NCBI RefSeq assembly: GCF_011008845.1
Contig: NZ_JAAIWM010000001.1
Span: forward strand, 620,001-684,000
DNA length: 64,000 bases
Origin: Bacillus mesophilus
Lineage (GTDB): Bacteria > Bacillota > Bacilli > Bacillales > SA4
Reading direction: 5' to 3'
Position 1 is the stretch's first letter; each line of letters begins with the position of its first letter. Made by a program: the position numbers and the translations under genes. This document shows positions 55,997 through 63,974 of the stretch, piece by piece. The notes under the pieces are model-generated. The model had not been told where the DNA came from and made no database searches. It was given only the letters and a program-made list of their open reading frames with translations.

Positions 55997-56092
55997 ATGA
56001 GTCACGCTGGTGGATATGGTGCAGGATTTGCACTAATCGTTGTGTTGTTTATCCTATTAATCATTGTAGGAACTTCGTATGTAGGTTACTAA
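55997..56092 (+). CDS. YjcZ-family miniprotein, 31 residues
   Basis: MSHAGGYGAGFALIVVLFIL and then LIIVGTSYVGY. A Gly-rich start is followed by one membrane helix ending in Val-Gly. This is the pattern of the tiny YjcZ-type sporulation-associated membrane proteins of Bacillus (two in tandem here). GGAGGTG is eight bases before the ATG. In B. subtilis yjcZ lies next to spoVIF, as in this window. Function unknown. Confidence 0.85.
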   Translation: MSHAGGYGAGFALIVVLFILLIIVGTSYVGY

Positions 56093-56125
56093 TTAGATTT
56101 TGAATATTGTTAATGAGGTGAGATT

Positions 56126-56272
56126 ATGTCTTGGGGTCTTGGCTGGGGTGGACCTGGTTGGTGTGGCTATAGTGCTCCTGTAGTAGCTCCGACTTACGGA
56201 GGAGTAAATTCATTCACACTAATTGTTGTCCTGTTTATCTTGTTAATCATTGTTGGCGCTGCATGGTGCTAA
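56126..56272 (+). CDS. YjcZ-family miniprotein, 48 residues
   Basis: The N-terminal half is Gly/Trp/Tyr-rich (SWGLGWGGPGWCGYSAPVV), the C-terminal half is a single helix FTLIVVLFILLIIVGAAWC that is almost identical to the preceding gene's helix (LIVVLFILLIIVG). A duplication of the helix with a diverged head is the simplest explanation. GAGGTGAG precedes the ATG. Probably spore-associated; function unknown. Confidence 0.85.
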   Translation: MSWGLGWGGPGWCGYSAPVVAPTYGGVNSFTLIVVLFILLIIVGAAWC

Positions 56273-56280
56273 GTTCTACA

Positions 56281-56306
56281 AAAGGCTGCCATTTGCAGCC
56301 TTTTTT
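56281..56306 (+). terminator. Terminator after the YjcZ pair
   Basis: AAAGGCTGC-N5-GCAGCC stem with six T's. Confidence 0.85.
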
Positions 56307-56424
56307 CAGTTCGATAGCTACCACTTCTATTCCCCTAGGCATAACAACCAATATAGTGGAATGTACAAACAACCTATCCCTTTTCCTCATATAATACTGC
56401 AACGACTATAAAGGAGGGATTGAT

Positions 56425-56673
56425 ATGAGTGATATGTTTAAAGGGGTCGAGAAGAAAACTGGAGTTAAAATGCAGGACATTATGAAAGTAGCTCAATCTC
56501 TGAATGGTGCAAATCTAAAGGATGAGAAAACAATTAGAGGTCTAGTCAAAGAACTAGCACAATTAGCCAATAAAAATGTACCAAAGCAACTTGAAGACAA
56601 GATTGTAGACACTCTAGTTAATAAAAATCAACCAATTGATGCATCAACTATTTCCAAAATGCTTAAGAAATAG
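56425..56673 (+). CDS. spoVIF: Stage VI sporulation protein F
   Basis: 82 residues (the B. subtilis protein has 87). All helical, with QDIMKVAQSLNGANLKDEKTIRGLVKELAQLANKNVP and a C-terminal IDASTISKMLKK, which are the family features as I recall. In B. subtilis it is made in the mother cell late in sporulation and controls GerE-dependent coat assembly. AAAGGAGGG precedes the ATG. A bidirectional terminator follows. Confidence 0.88.
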   Translation: MSDMFKGVEKKTGVKMQDIMKVAQSLNGANLKDEKTIRGLVKELAQLANKNVPKQLEDKIVDTLVNKNQPIDASTISKMLKK

Positions 56674-56693
56674 TGACCAAGATTTAGGTGAGA

Positions 56694-56726
56694 AAAAGGA
56701 ACCTATTAATAGTAGGTTCCCTTTTT
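56694..56726. terminator. Bidirectional terminator between spoVIF and the YppG-like gene
   Basis: GGAACCTA / TAGGTTCC stem with A and T runs on either side. Confidence 0.85.
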
Positions 56727-56731
56727 CAATT

Positions 56732-56944
56732 CTATCTTTTAAAAAACTTAGAAAGGAATGGACTTACTTGATCAACTAACTGCTTTACCTGTTTGGCGGT
56801 GCCATTGATCTTATTAAAATCTACTGCTCCATCCTCTGTTTTAAAGTAGGAGAATGCATTAGGTTTCCTACCTATCTGCCCGGGACGTTGTTGAGGTCTT
56901 GGTTGAGGATAGGATGGTGGGATATACCTTCTACCAGGATACAT
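56732..56944 (-). CDS. YppG-like small basic protein
   Basis: 70 residues from the chosen start. The N-terminal half is Pro/Gln/Arg-rich (PPSYPQPRPQQRPGQ), and the C-terminal half FSYFKTEDGAVDFNKINGTAKQVKQLVDQVSPFLSKFF matches the YppG family pattern. Function unknown, with a spore-coat role suspected. AAAAGGAGGG lies before the ATG at 56944; an in-frame ATG at 56965 starts inside that site. Confidence 0.75.
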   Translation of the reverse strand: MYPGRRYIPPSYPQPRPQQRPGQIGRKPNAFSYFKTEDGAVDFNKINGTAKQVKQLVDQVSPFLSKFFKR

Positions 56945-57093
56945 ATACAAATCCCTCCTTTTCATCTATTTTCCATACATTTTATGAAAGATAAATAATT
57001 TTTGGTCACGACACCTGTCCTATTCCTCTAAATATTTCATCTGAAAATTGCAATATATTTCCCTAGTTATCAATTAATTAAACCATATTTGTT

Positions 57094-57120
57094 ACGGGTA
57101 CAAACTTCATACATATACTA
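57094..57120 (+). promoter_or_regulatory. Sigma-K-type promoter of the GerPF-like gene
   Basis: CATATACTA (57112-57120) fits CATANNNTA, with AC 16 bases upstream (57094-57095). The start codon is about 30 bases downstream. Confidence 0.55.
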
Positions 57121-57151
57121 GTAGTGGACAAATTAAAAAGGAGTGATATAC

Positions 57152-57367
57152 TTGCTAAATTTAATATTGGGTCCAGTTACCTTTAATAACAATGAAGGAA
57201 TTATAACTGGTGCTGCCCTGAATGCTTCACCAACAAGTACAAGTAAAGTAGTAGCTGGTTCTGGAGGCTTCAATACCGGATTTTGGGTGTCAACAAACAA
57301 CGGTGTTAGTTCAAGCATAAATACAGATCCTGATGTCAATGACTCCAATCTTACCGAAGGAGTCTAG
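57152..57367 (+). CDS. Spore germination protein, GerPA/GerPF family
   Basis: 71 residues. The pattern resembles GerPF and GerPA: an N-terminal strand (LGPVTFNNNEGIITGAALNASP), GSGGFNTGFWVSTNNGVSSSINTDPDVNDS and a short acidic end. GerP proteins help germinants cross the spore coat. The start is a TTG with AAAGGAG at seven bases; a GTG upstream is part of that site. It stands alone here, not in a gerPABCDEF operon. The putative sigma-K promoter fits coat-stage expression. Confidence 0.78.
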   Translation: MLNLILGPVTFNNNEGIITGAALNASPTSTSKVVAGSGGFNTGFWVSTNNGVSSSINTDPDVNDSNLTEGV

Positions 57368-57380
57368 GAATCTAGTGGTA

Positions 57381-57640
57381 GAACAAAAGGCGCAAGCGCC
57401 CCGTTTAGCCCCGACAAGCAAATGTTCCTTGAAGAGAAAAAGGGCGATCTTTCCCTTTTACTCTTCAATGGTTATTTTACCTAGGGAAAAGTGTACTTCC
57501 TTTTTCCCTCGAGGTAGGATGAAATTGCATAGATCATCTCAATTTCATCTTGGCTGGGGGCTGGAGCTGGATTACTACAAAAATTCATTTGAGGACAACA
57601 CTAAAATTATATACTTTCTTAACTTTTAAAAAGAGCGAAA
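57381..57640. repeat. bcr-like structured repeat, copy D, with an extra segment
   Basis: Same left arm as copy B (GGCGCAAGCGCCCC..AGCCCC), but about 70 bases are inserted in the right half (roughly 57484-57555) before GGGGGCTGGAGCTGG. The tail CAACACTAAAATTATATACTTTCT matches copy B. It begins soon after the GerPF-like stop. Confidence 0.8.
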
Positions 57641-57644
57641 AAAC

Positions 57645-58340
57645 CTAAACGGTTAATTCGCTTTTATTTTTTCTATTTAGCTCTTTTCTTTCTACTACCT
57701 TTTCATAGACAAAGATACAAATCATCAGATACACAAACCCTATTGCAAAACCAGCTAATACATCAGAGACATAGTGAGCTCTTAATAGAATTCGACTTAC
57801 ACCCATAAATAAAATATAGAAACTAAAGAACAGGATTACACCTGTTTTAATAAGTGAAGACTTCATATATTTAAGAATAAAATAAAGTAAGATTCCGTAA
57901 AAAGCCATTGATACAGTTGAATGTCCACTTGGGAAGCTATAGCCTGTTGCATCAATCGATGGATCTAGAATTGGTCGCTCTCTAAGAAATACATCCTTTA
58001 AGCTTTGGAATAGCTCATTACTACCAGCTAATACAACGGCAATCGTAATCATTCCCATATAATCTCTAGTTTTCCACCACAAAATAAATAAGGATAATAC
58101 CCCTACTGATATGACCACTACTTTATCACCAAGGTTTGTAAAGAAGGCAATCAAATTATATCCGGTTCCTGTAATATGAACTTGTACAAAATTAACGACG
58201 GGTTGGTCAATCCATAACCCATTATATGTATGAATCGTGAAAGCTAACAATAAAAACAGGATAAGGTTTCCGCATGTAGCTACTAACAATTTAGGAATCA
58301 TACGCTTTTTTTCAGTATCTATTTTTCTTGTAATCTCCAT
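57645..58340 (-). CDS. PAP2-family membrane phosphatase
   Basis: 231 residues and five or six membrane helices. The three-part phosphatase signature is complete: KDVFLRERP (about 119-127), YSFPSGHS (about 137-144) and SRILLRAHYVSDVLAG (about 185-200). Family members dephosphorylate undecaprenyl pyrophosphate, phosphatidic acid or phosphatidylglycerophosphate. The longer basic C-terminal tail is cytosolic. GGAGG precedes the ATG. Confidence 0.9.
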   Translation of the reverse strand: MEITRKIDTEKKRMIPKLLVATCGNLILFLLLAFTIHTYNGLWIDQPVVNFVQVHITGTGYNLIAFFTNLGDKVVVISVGVLSLFILWWKTRDYMGMITIAVVLAGSNELFQSLKDVFLRERPILDPSIDATGYSFPSGHSTVSMAFYGILLYFILKYMKSSLIKTGVILFFSFYILFMGVSRILLRAHYVSDVLAGFAIGFVYLMICIFVYEKVVERKELNRKNKSELTV

Positions 58341-58481
58341 ATTTACACTCCTCCATTTATGAATAGTATATAATATCCGTTAAAGGATTGAACTAATTTA
58401 TGTCATTCTTTTTTTAAAATAATGATATAATCATAGAAGTAAGAATATTGAAAATTCCGATTAACCAAGGAGGTTATTTAT

Positions 58482-59678
58482 TTGTTACAATCCCTTTTGC
58501 AAGAGCTTAATACTAATTTCCCCAAAATGGTAGAAATCCGTAGATTCTTACATATGAATCCTGAGCTTTCCTTTAAAGAAGTAAAGACCGCGGAATATAT
58601 TGCAAATTTTTATAAAGAGTTAGGTGTAGATGTTCGAACTGGTGTTGGTGGAAACGGGGTAGTTGCAACCATTAAAGGCGATTTTCCAGGACCAACTGTC
58701 GCTCTACGTGCAGATTTTGATGCCCTTCCAATTCAAGATGAAAAGGAAGTACCTTACAAATCAACAGTACCAGGAGTTATGCATGCTTGTGGACATGACG
58801 GGCATACTGCTGCTTTATTAGTGTTGGCTGAATCATTTTACCGCTTAAAGCATGAGTTAGCTGGAAGTATTGTCTTAATTCACCAACATGCTGAAGAGTA
58901 TGCACCAGGTGGAGCAATTTCCATGATCGAGGATGGTTGTTTAGATGGAGTTGATGCAATCTTTGGTACTCATCTTTGGGCATCTGCACCTACTGGAACC
59001 ATTCAATATCGTGTAGGACCGATCATGGCAGCAGCTGATCGTTTTGAAGTCACTATTAATGGTTCAGGTGGTCATGGGGCACAACCACATAAAACAAAGG
59101 ATTCTGTTGTAATCGGTTCTCAGTTTGTGATGAACCTTCAGCAGATCGTGAGTAGAAAAGTCGACCCTACTGAACCAGCAGTAGTCTCAGTAGGAAACTT
59201 TGAAGCGAAGAATGCCTTTAATGTTATTGCAGACAGTGCCACACTGGTTGGAACAGTTCGTACATTTAGCGAGGATGTACGAGATCAAATAGAACTAGAA
59301 ATTGAAAATGTTCTAAAAGGCACTTGCTTAACAGCAGGAGCATCCTATGAATATGCATTTCACCGCGGATATCCAGCTGTGGTAAATCACAAAGCAGAAA
59401 CTGAGTTATTTGTGAAGGCAGCAGAGGAAATCTCTGATGTAAACGATATTGAAGAATCCGCACTTCAAATGGGTGGAGAGGATTTCGCTTATTACCTACA
59501 ACATGTGAAAGGTTCATTCTTCTTTACAGGTGCAAAACCAGAAGGTGTAGATGTTCCTTATCCACATCATCATCCAAAGTTTGATTTCAATGAAAAAGCG
59601 ATGCTAATTGCAGCCAAAACTTTAGGAAACGCAGCACTAGCTTTTCAAAAAGAAGTAAGTGTAGAGGCAGTAAAGTAA
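58482..59678 (+). CDS. yhaA: M20-family amidohydrolase (YhaA-like)
   Basis: 398 residues, near the 396 of B. subtilis YhaA. Metal-site motifs of the HipO-like M20 family are present: VMHACGHDGHTAALL (about 98-112), HQHAEEYAPGGA (about 134-145) and GGEDFAYYLQ near the end. Removes acyl groups from amino acids or similar amides. The start is a TTG with AAGGAGG upstream. It is convergent with ecsC, as expected for the B. subtilis region. Confidence 0.88.
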   Translation: MLQSLLQELNTNFPKMVEIRRFLHMNPELSFKEVKTAEYIANFYKELGVDVRTGVGGNGVVATIKGDFPGPTVALRADFDALPIQDEKEVPYKSTVPGVMHACGHDGHTAALLVLAESFYRLKHELAGSIVLIHQHAEEYAPGGAISMIEDGCLDGVDAIFGTHLWASAPTGTIQYRVGPIMAAADRFEVTINGSGGHGAQPHKTKDSVVIGSQFVMNLQQIVSRKVDPTEPAVVSVGNFEAKNAFNVIADSATLVGTVRTFSEDVRDQIELEIENVLKGTCLTAGASYEYAFHRGYPAVVNHKAETELFVKAAEEISDVNDIEESALQMGGEDFAYYLQHVKGSFFFTGAKPEGVDVPYPHHHPKFDFNEKAMLIAAKTLGNAALAFQKEVSVEAVK

Positions 59679-59700
59679 ATGTCATAACACCCTTATAATA

Positions 59701-59736
59701 AAAACCCCATTTTTCGTTTGAAAAATGGGGTTTTTT
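59701..59736. terminator. Bidirectional terminator between yhaA and ecsC
   Basis: Perfect 15-base stem AAAACCCCATTTTTC / GAAAAATGGGGTTTT. Confidence 0.9.
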
Positions 59737-59742
59737 ATATGT

Positions 59743-60450
59743 CTATCCCAAATGCCGAAGCATCCTTAATCGGTAACACTGTACAGCTGTTTCCCCTAAG
59801 TGGTCAAGCAAATGGTAGTTCGCAACTGCTCCTACTACTGCGCCAATTCCTGGAACAAGCTGAAATAATTTAACAAGGTCAATATAATCCCGATATTCCT
59901 GTTGCCATGTTCTCCAGTCGATTTGGCTGACATTCTCCGTATCCCAATTTTCAATGACTTCTAATAAGTGTTCCTTTTGGTCTTCACCTGAGAAGGCAAG
60001 CTGAAAGACATGCAATATAAAGAGGCGCTCATTTTCCTCACTTGTTTCAAATCCGTAAATGGAACCTACCTCAAATAAGAACCGCATTTTGATCCCCAAT
60101 AACAATGGAAAATCGGCTAACCCTAATAAAATTCCCCCGGCACCAGTACCTGCTCCTTCAAGAGCTGCTGTCTTTTTATAGGCCTTTTGCTTCTGTTGAA
60201 TCAATGTCTCTTTTTGATGAAGAGGCAAGTTGGGTTGATAAGTCGTTTTCGGTAAATACTTTGAACTATTCATAGTCAAATCTACCATTTGCCTAATACT
60301 TTCCGTAATGACTTCATGTGCTTTTTTAGGGATCAGCTGATTTATTTTAATCTGAGTATTTTTGGAAAATCTCTCAACCATACTCTTTCTACGAACTAGC
60401 TTCTTCTTCCAGTTTTGTGCTTCCTGATAGTATATTTGTTCATCATTCAT
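59743..60450 (-). CDS. ecsC: EcsC family protein
   Basis: 235 residues (B. subtilis EcsC has 236). GAGTGAGGILLGLADFPLLLGIKMRFLFEVGSIYGF is the family hallmark, with a hydrophobic hairpin. The function is unknown; it always lies after ecsB. GGAG lies eight bases before the ATG at 60450; an ATG two codons upstream is too close to it. It starts 14 bases after the ecsB stop. Confidence 0.9.
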   Translation of the reverse strand: MNDEQIYYQEAQNWKKKLVRRKSMVERFSKNTQIKINQLIPKKAHEVITESIRQMVDLTMNSSKYLPKTTYQPNLPLHQKETLIQQKQKAYKKTAALEGAGTGAGGILLGLADFPLLLGIKMRFLFEVGSIYGFETSEENERLFILHVFQLAFSGEDQKEHLLEVIENWDTENVSQIDWRTWQQEYRDYIDLVKLFQLVPGIGAVVGAVANYHLLDHLGETAVQCYRLRMLRHLG

Positions 60451-60464
60451 AAACATTCTCCATA

Positions 60465-61679
60465 CTAAGCTTGTTTTATAAGTTTCGCTTTGACGTATTT
60501 ATAGACAAAAACATAACTAAACAACGCTGAAACTATTGCACAAATGGCTGCCACAAAAGGTCCTTTGAGGAACACAACTAATAAAGATAACAAGACAACA
60601 TACCCAATCATTAATTTGAATAACATCCTTTGAAACGCTAACTCTCTAGTTGAACGTAAAGTTGGGTATAAGTCCAGCCAGAGCTTTTGGTCATGCTGCT
60701 TGTACATCGTGATCAACTGTAGTCCTGATATGTAAATAAAAAACGGTACAATAACTAATGAAGCAAATTCAAAGTGAACACCATACAGTATAAACCCTGA
60801 AATGATTAACAAGCGGATATATAACCCTAGATACTCCCCAGTCCTTATAAACGTTTTAATATAGAGAAAATCAAATACATGATCATGTTTTAATGGTATA
60901 GAAGCAGAGATCCAGTCTAACCATCTTCTAGGCTTAACTTCACTTCTTAAATGTGGAACATCTACAAATAAATTTGCCAATCGATAAAAGCGATTCATTA
61001 GCTTCGTTTCTGCATCTATCAGCAATTCCCATTTCACTGATTTCCCTTTAGTCATTGTGTAATATGAAGCTGCCCATATCACACCTATAACTAGTAAAAT
61101 CAACATGTAAATAAACGGTGCTCCTCCTAATAGTAAAACTAGAAATACAGTCGTAAATGCTAGTCTAATGAGGTAATCAAACCAAGAAGACTTTTGCTCA
61201 AATATATGAAACATTCTCCACGATAAAAATAAATTCCATCCTTTGAGAACTAGCATAATAAAATAAAGCACCAATAGCTTCTGTAAAGAGTTATCTGTAA
61301 ACTGATTCAGCATAGGAACCAATACTATAAATGTAACGAGAATTGTAAGGCTATGTATAACAAAGCTATAAACGATTCCTTTTTTAAAGTATTCGCTCAT
61401 TTTATGTTCAACTGGCAATAAAAATACAAGATCTGGTTCCTTTAAAAAGGACCGAATCGATGAAGCTGTAATCACAATACCCAGGACTATTCCCATAATC
61501 CATTCATAAGGAAAAGCTTCTGGTAATTGTGAAAGCCATTGGTTGTAGTAAACAGCACCAGCACTAACAGCAATTAGAACCACGATCATTAAATGATCAT
61601 TGAACATGTATTTCATATATCGACTTAGCTCTTTTAGGTAGTTTGAGAAACGTTGGCTCCAAATATTATTTATGTCCAT
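60465..61679 (-). CDS. ecsB: ABC transporter permease EcsB
   Basis: 404 residues with several membrane helices and the NNIWSQRFSNYLKELSRYMKYMFNDHL opening of EcsB. Pairs with the EcsA ATPase. In B. subtilis loss of Ecs affects secretion, competence and membrane-protease (RasP) activity. Its start overlaps the end of ecsA by 14 bases, a sign of translational coupling. Confidence 0.92.
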   Translation of the reverse strand: MDINNIWSQRFSNYLKELSRYMKYMFNDHLMIVVLIAVSAGAVYYNQWLSQLPEAFPYEWIMGIVLGIVITASSIRSFLKEPDLVFLLPVEHKMSEYFKKGIVYSFVIHSLTILVTFIVLVPMLNQFTDNSLQKLLVLYFIMLVLKGWNLFLSWRMFHIFEQKSSWFDYLIRLAFTTVFLVLLLGGAPFIYMLILLVIGVIWAASYYTMTKGKSVKWELLIDAETKLMNRFYRLANLFVDVPHLRSEVKPRRWLDWISASIPLKHDHVFDFLYIKTFIRTGEYLGLYIRLLIISGFILYGVHFEFASLVIVPFFIYISGLQLITMYKQHDQKLWLDLYPTLRSTRELAFQRMLFKLMIGYVVLLSLLVVFLKGPFVAAICAIVSALFSYVFVYKYVKAKLIKQA

Positions 61680-62418
61680 TTGTTATTTCTTCCTTTGTTA
61701 ACTGTACATAAATATCATCTAGAGTGGCATTAGGCATTTGAAATTCTTCTTGCAGTTCCTTTAAAGTTCCCTTTGCCCTCACCTTTCCTTCATGTAAGAT
61801 GACAAACGAATCACAATACCTCTCAGCAGTCGCTAATATATGCGTGGACATTAAAATTCCTGCTCCCTCCTCCTTTTTTGTTTGCAACAGTTGGAGTAGA
61901 GATTGAATTCCTAATGGATCAAGACCGACGAAGGGCTCATCTATTATGTAAAGGGAAGGTTGTACTAAAAAGGCACATAAAATCATAACCTTTTGCTTCA
62001 TACCTTTCGAGAAATGAGCAGGATACCATTTCATACGCTTCTCCATATGAAATTCCTTCACAAGAAAGTCAGTCCGTTTTTTATATTCAGTTTCATCAAT
62101 AGAGTACGCCATCGCTGTTAGTTTTAAATGCTCTTCAAGTGTTAACTCCTCATAGAGGATCGGTGTTTCTGGAATGTATGTAAATTCAGAACGATAGCCT
62201 TCAGGGCTCTCTTTTAACGATTTTCCATTTATAGTAATGGTGCCTTCCTTTTGATCCATGAGACCAATAATATGCTTAATCGTCGTACTTTTACCTGCAC
62301 CATTTAGACCAATTAGCCCCACCAATTCATTTGTATGTATAGAGAAATTAACATCATGTAGAACTGGATTCTTTGTATAACCACCTGTCAGGTTTTTTAT
62401 ATCTAATAATGTTTTCAT
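61666..62418 (-). CDS. ecsA: ABC transporter ATP-binding protein EcsA
   Basis: 250 residues (B. subtilis EcsA has 247). Walker A GLNGAGKST, a degenerate signature motif (HFSKGMKQKVMIL in place of LSGGQ), Walker B LYIIDEPFVGLDPLG, and STHI for the switch histidine. Couples ATP hydrolysis to EcsB. GGGGGG precedes the ATG at 62418, and a longer frame upstream lacks a binding site. First gene of ecsABC. Divergent from hit, with the 481-bp duplicated region between. Confidence 0.94.
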   Translation of the reverse strand: MKTLLDIKNLTGGYTKNPVLHDVNFSIHTNELVGLIGLNGAGKSTTIKHIIGLMDQKEGTITINGKSLKESPEGYRSEFTYIPETPILYEELTLEEHLKLTAMAYSIDETEYKKRTDFLVKEFHMEKRMKWYPAHFSKGMKQKVMILCAFLVQPSLYIIDEPFVGLDPLGIQSLLQLLQTKKEEGAGILMSTHILATAERYCDSFVILHEGKVRAKGTLKELQEEFQMPNATLDDIYVQLTKEEITNGHK

Positions 62419-62470
62419 AATCCCCCCAATTATTTTGACTTTCTTTAATCTTACCAAAAATTTCTTATAA

Positions 62471-62951
62471 AGGAAAAAATCTTTTCCACATAAATTCGAC
62501 TCTATCGGACAAGATAATTAACGAAGAGGAGTTGAAGAAAAACGAATCGTCACCAAGCAAATAAACAACCAAATGAGGTGTTTACGGCAGGGTATAATCG
62601 ATTCAACTCAGTGCCTTCTGTAAGATGTGAATTTTATTTGAAGGAGATGGTAAGCTTGAACAAGGATCCTAGATCACTTTACTAGCTTTTACCATAATGA
62701 AAAATGAGGTGTTTATCAAAGACCATTTTGCATGAATCAACTAACACATTCTAATTAAAATGAGGTGTTGGCGGTAGACCATTTACATTATTTTATATAA
62801 TGACAATATTGGTTTATCAAATCGCAAATGAGGTGTCTACGAAAAATAACCTATAATTTATTTCTTCTATCACTCCTCTTCAACCGAGCAGGGTGCAACG
62901 ATTCAGTTGCATCCTGTTTTTCAGTGGAAAATCAACAACTTGGGATTAGGA
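62471..62951. repeat. 481-bp tandem duplication, unit 1
   Basis: Aligns with 62952-63432 at a constant offset of 481 bases, with no indel across the central region and a modest number of substitutions. It contains four copies of AAATGAGGTG (62571, 62702, 62758, 62826) and ends in a terminator-like hairpin (62889-62921). No conserved reading frame survives in both units, so I read it as non-coding. Confidence 0.85.
62889..62921 (+). terminator. Terminator-like hairpin ending repeat unit 1
   Basis: CAGGGTGCAAC / GTTGCATCCTG with one G-U pair and five T's. Confidence 0.75.
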
Positions 62952-63432
62952 TTTTCAGAAAAGATTTTTACATAAAATCATCTAGAACGGACAAGATAAT
63001 AAACGAAGAGGAGTTAAAGAAAAGCGAATCGTCACCAAGCTAAAAACAACCAAATGAGGTGTTTGTGCCAGGGTATATTCGATTCAACTCAGTTCCTTCA
63101 GTATGATGTGAATTTTATTTGAAGGAGATGGTAAGCTTGCACAAGAATCGTCGATCTCTCAACTAGCTTTTACCATAATGAAAAATGAGGTGTTTATCAA
63201 AGACCACTTTGCATGAATTAACTAACACATTCTAATTAAAATGAGGTGTTGGCGGTAGACCATTTACATTATTTCATATAATGAAATGACTGGTTTATCA
63301 AATCGCAAATGAGGTGTCTGTGGAAAATAACCAATCATTTATTTCTTAATTACTCCTCTTCAACCGAACAGGGTGCAACTAATCAGTTGCATCCTGTTTT
63401 ATTTTTATCTGAAGACAAGTCGTACATCATTA
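62952..63432. repeat. 481-bp tandem duplication, unit 2
   Basis: Second copy. AAATGAGGTG occurs at 63052, 63183, 63239 and 63307, at exactly the same spacings (131, 56, 68) as in unit 1. The terminator-like hairpin recurs at 63370-63400. The ATG-like and binding-site-like bits do not form a shared frame. Confidence 0.85.
63370..63400 (+). terminator. Terminator-like hairpin ending repeat unit 2
   Basis: Same stem as in unit 1 (CAGGGTGCAAC / GTTGCATCCTG), with changed loop bases (TAATCA for GATTCA) and a T run. Stem conserved, loop changed. Confidence 0.75.
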
Positions 63433-63445
63433 ATAATGGACAAAT

Positions 63446-63475
63446 TTGTAAAAGTACCTAATTGTCCTTTACAAT
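63446..63475 (+). promoter_or_regulatory. Likely promoter of hit
   Basis: TTGTAA (63446-63451), an 18-base spacer and TACAAT (63470-63475), 40 bases before the start. Confidence 0.5.
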
Positions 63476-63514
63476 ATAAGTAATTGTTCATCTATTATAG
63501 AGAGGAAGATTTTA

Positions 63515-63946
63515 ATGGACCATAAGGATGATTGTATTTTTTGTAAGATCATAAAAGGTGAAATTCCTAGTGCTAAAGTTTTTGAAAATGAACATGTACT
63601 GGCATTTTTAGATATTAGCCAAGTCTCTAAAGGACATACCCTAGTTATCCCAAAAGCACATAAGGAAAATATCTTTGAATTAACTCCAGAAATTGCACAA
63701 GAAATTTTTAAAGTAGTCCCTGCTATTTCTAATTCAATTAAGAAGCAATTCTCTCCAGTTGGTCTTAATCTTCTTAATAATAACGGAGAGCATGCAGGAC
63801 AATCTGTGTTTCATTTCCATCTTCACCTTATTCCCCGCTATGGTAAAGGAGACGGGTTTGGAGCTGTATGGAAATCACATGCGAAAGATTATACACCTGA
63901 GCAACTTAACAACATTGCAAATTCTATATCTTCAGGAATACAATAG
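63515..63946 (+). CDS. hit: HIT-family protein
   Basis: 143 residues (B. subtilis Hit has 145). The histidine triad HFHLHLIPR (His100, His102, His104) is complete. CIFCKIIKGEIPSAKVFENEHVLAFLDI at the start, with a Cys pair, is typical of the HINT branch. Hydrolyses AMP-linked phosphoramidates. GAGAGGAAG precedes the ATG. Divergent from ecsA. Single gene, ended by a strong terminator. Confidence 0.94.
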   Translation: MDHKDDCIFCKIIKGEIPSAKVFENEHVLAFLDISQVSKGHTLVIPKAHKENIFELTPEIAQEIFKVVPAISNSIKKQFSPVGLNLLNNNGEHAGQSVFHFHLHLIPRYGKGDGFGAVWKSHAKDYTPEQLNNIANSISSGIQ

Positions 63947-63974
63947 CCTGTCGGGAATCCCGACAGGTTTTTTT
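63947..63974 (+). terminator. Terminator of hit
   Basis: Perfect stem CCTGTCGGG / CCCGACAGG, then seven T's. Confidence 0.92.

Noticed and set aside
62949..62965. CodY-like box (ATTTTCAGAAAA)
   Set aside because: Twelve of 15 consensus positions match, but AT-rich DNA gives such matches often and it lies at the junction of the repeat units.
62828..63043. 71-codon frame in the 481-bp repeat, with a lipoprotein-like start
   Set aside because: It crosses the junction between the two units, and the matching position in unit 2 is not open in the same way.
62471..63432. T-box or other known riboswitch upstream of hit
   Set aside because: The AGGGTGG-type T-box sequence and specifier loop are absent, and the two hairpins end units, not a single leader. 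No known class recognised.
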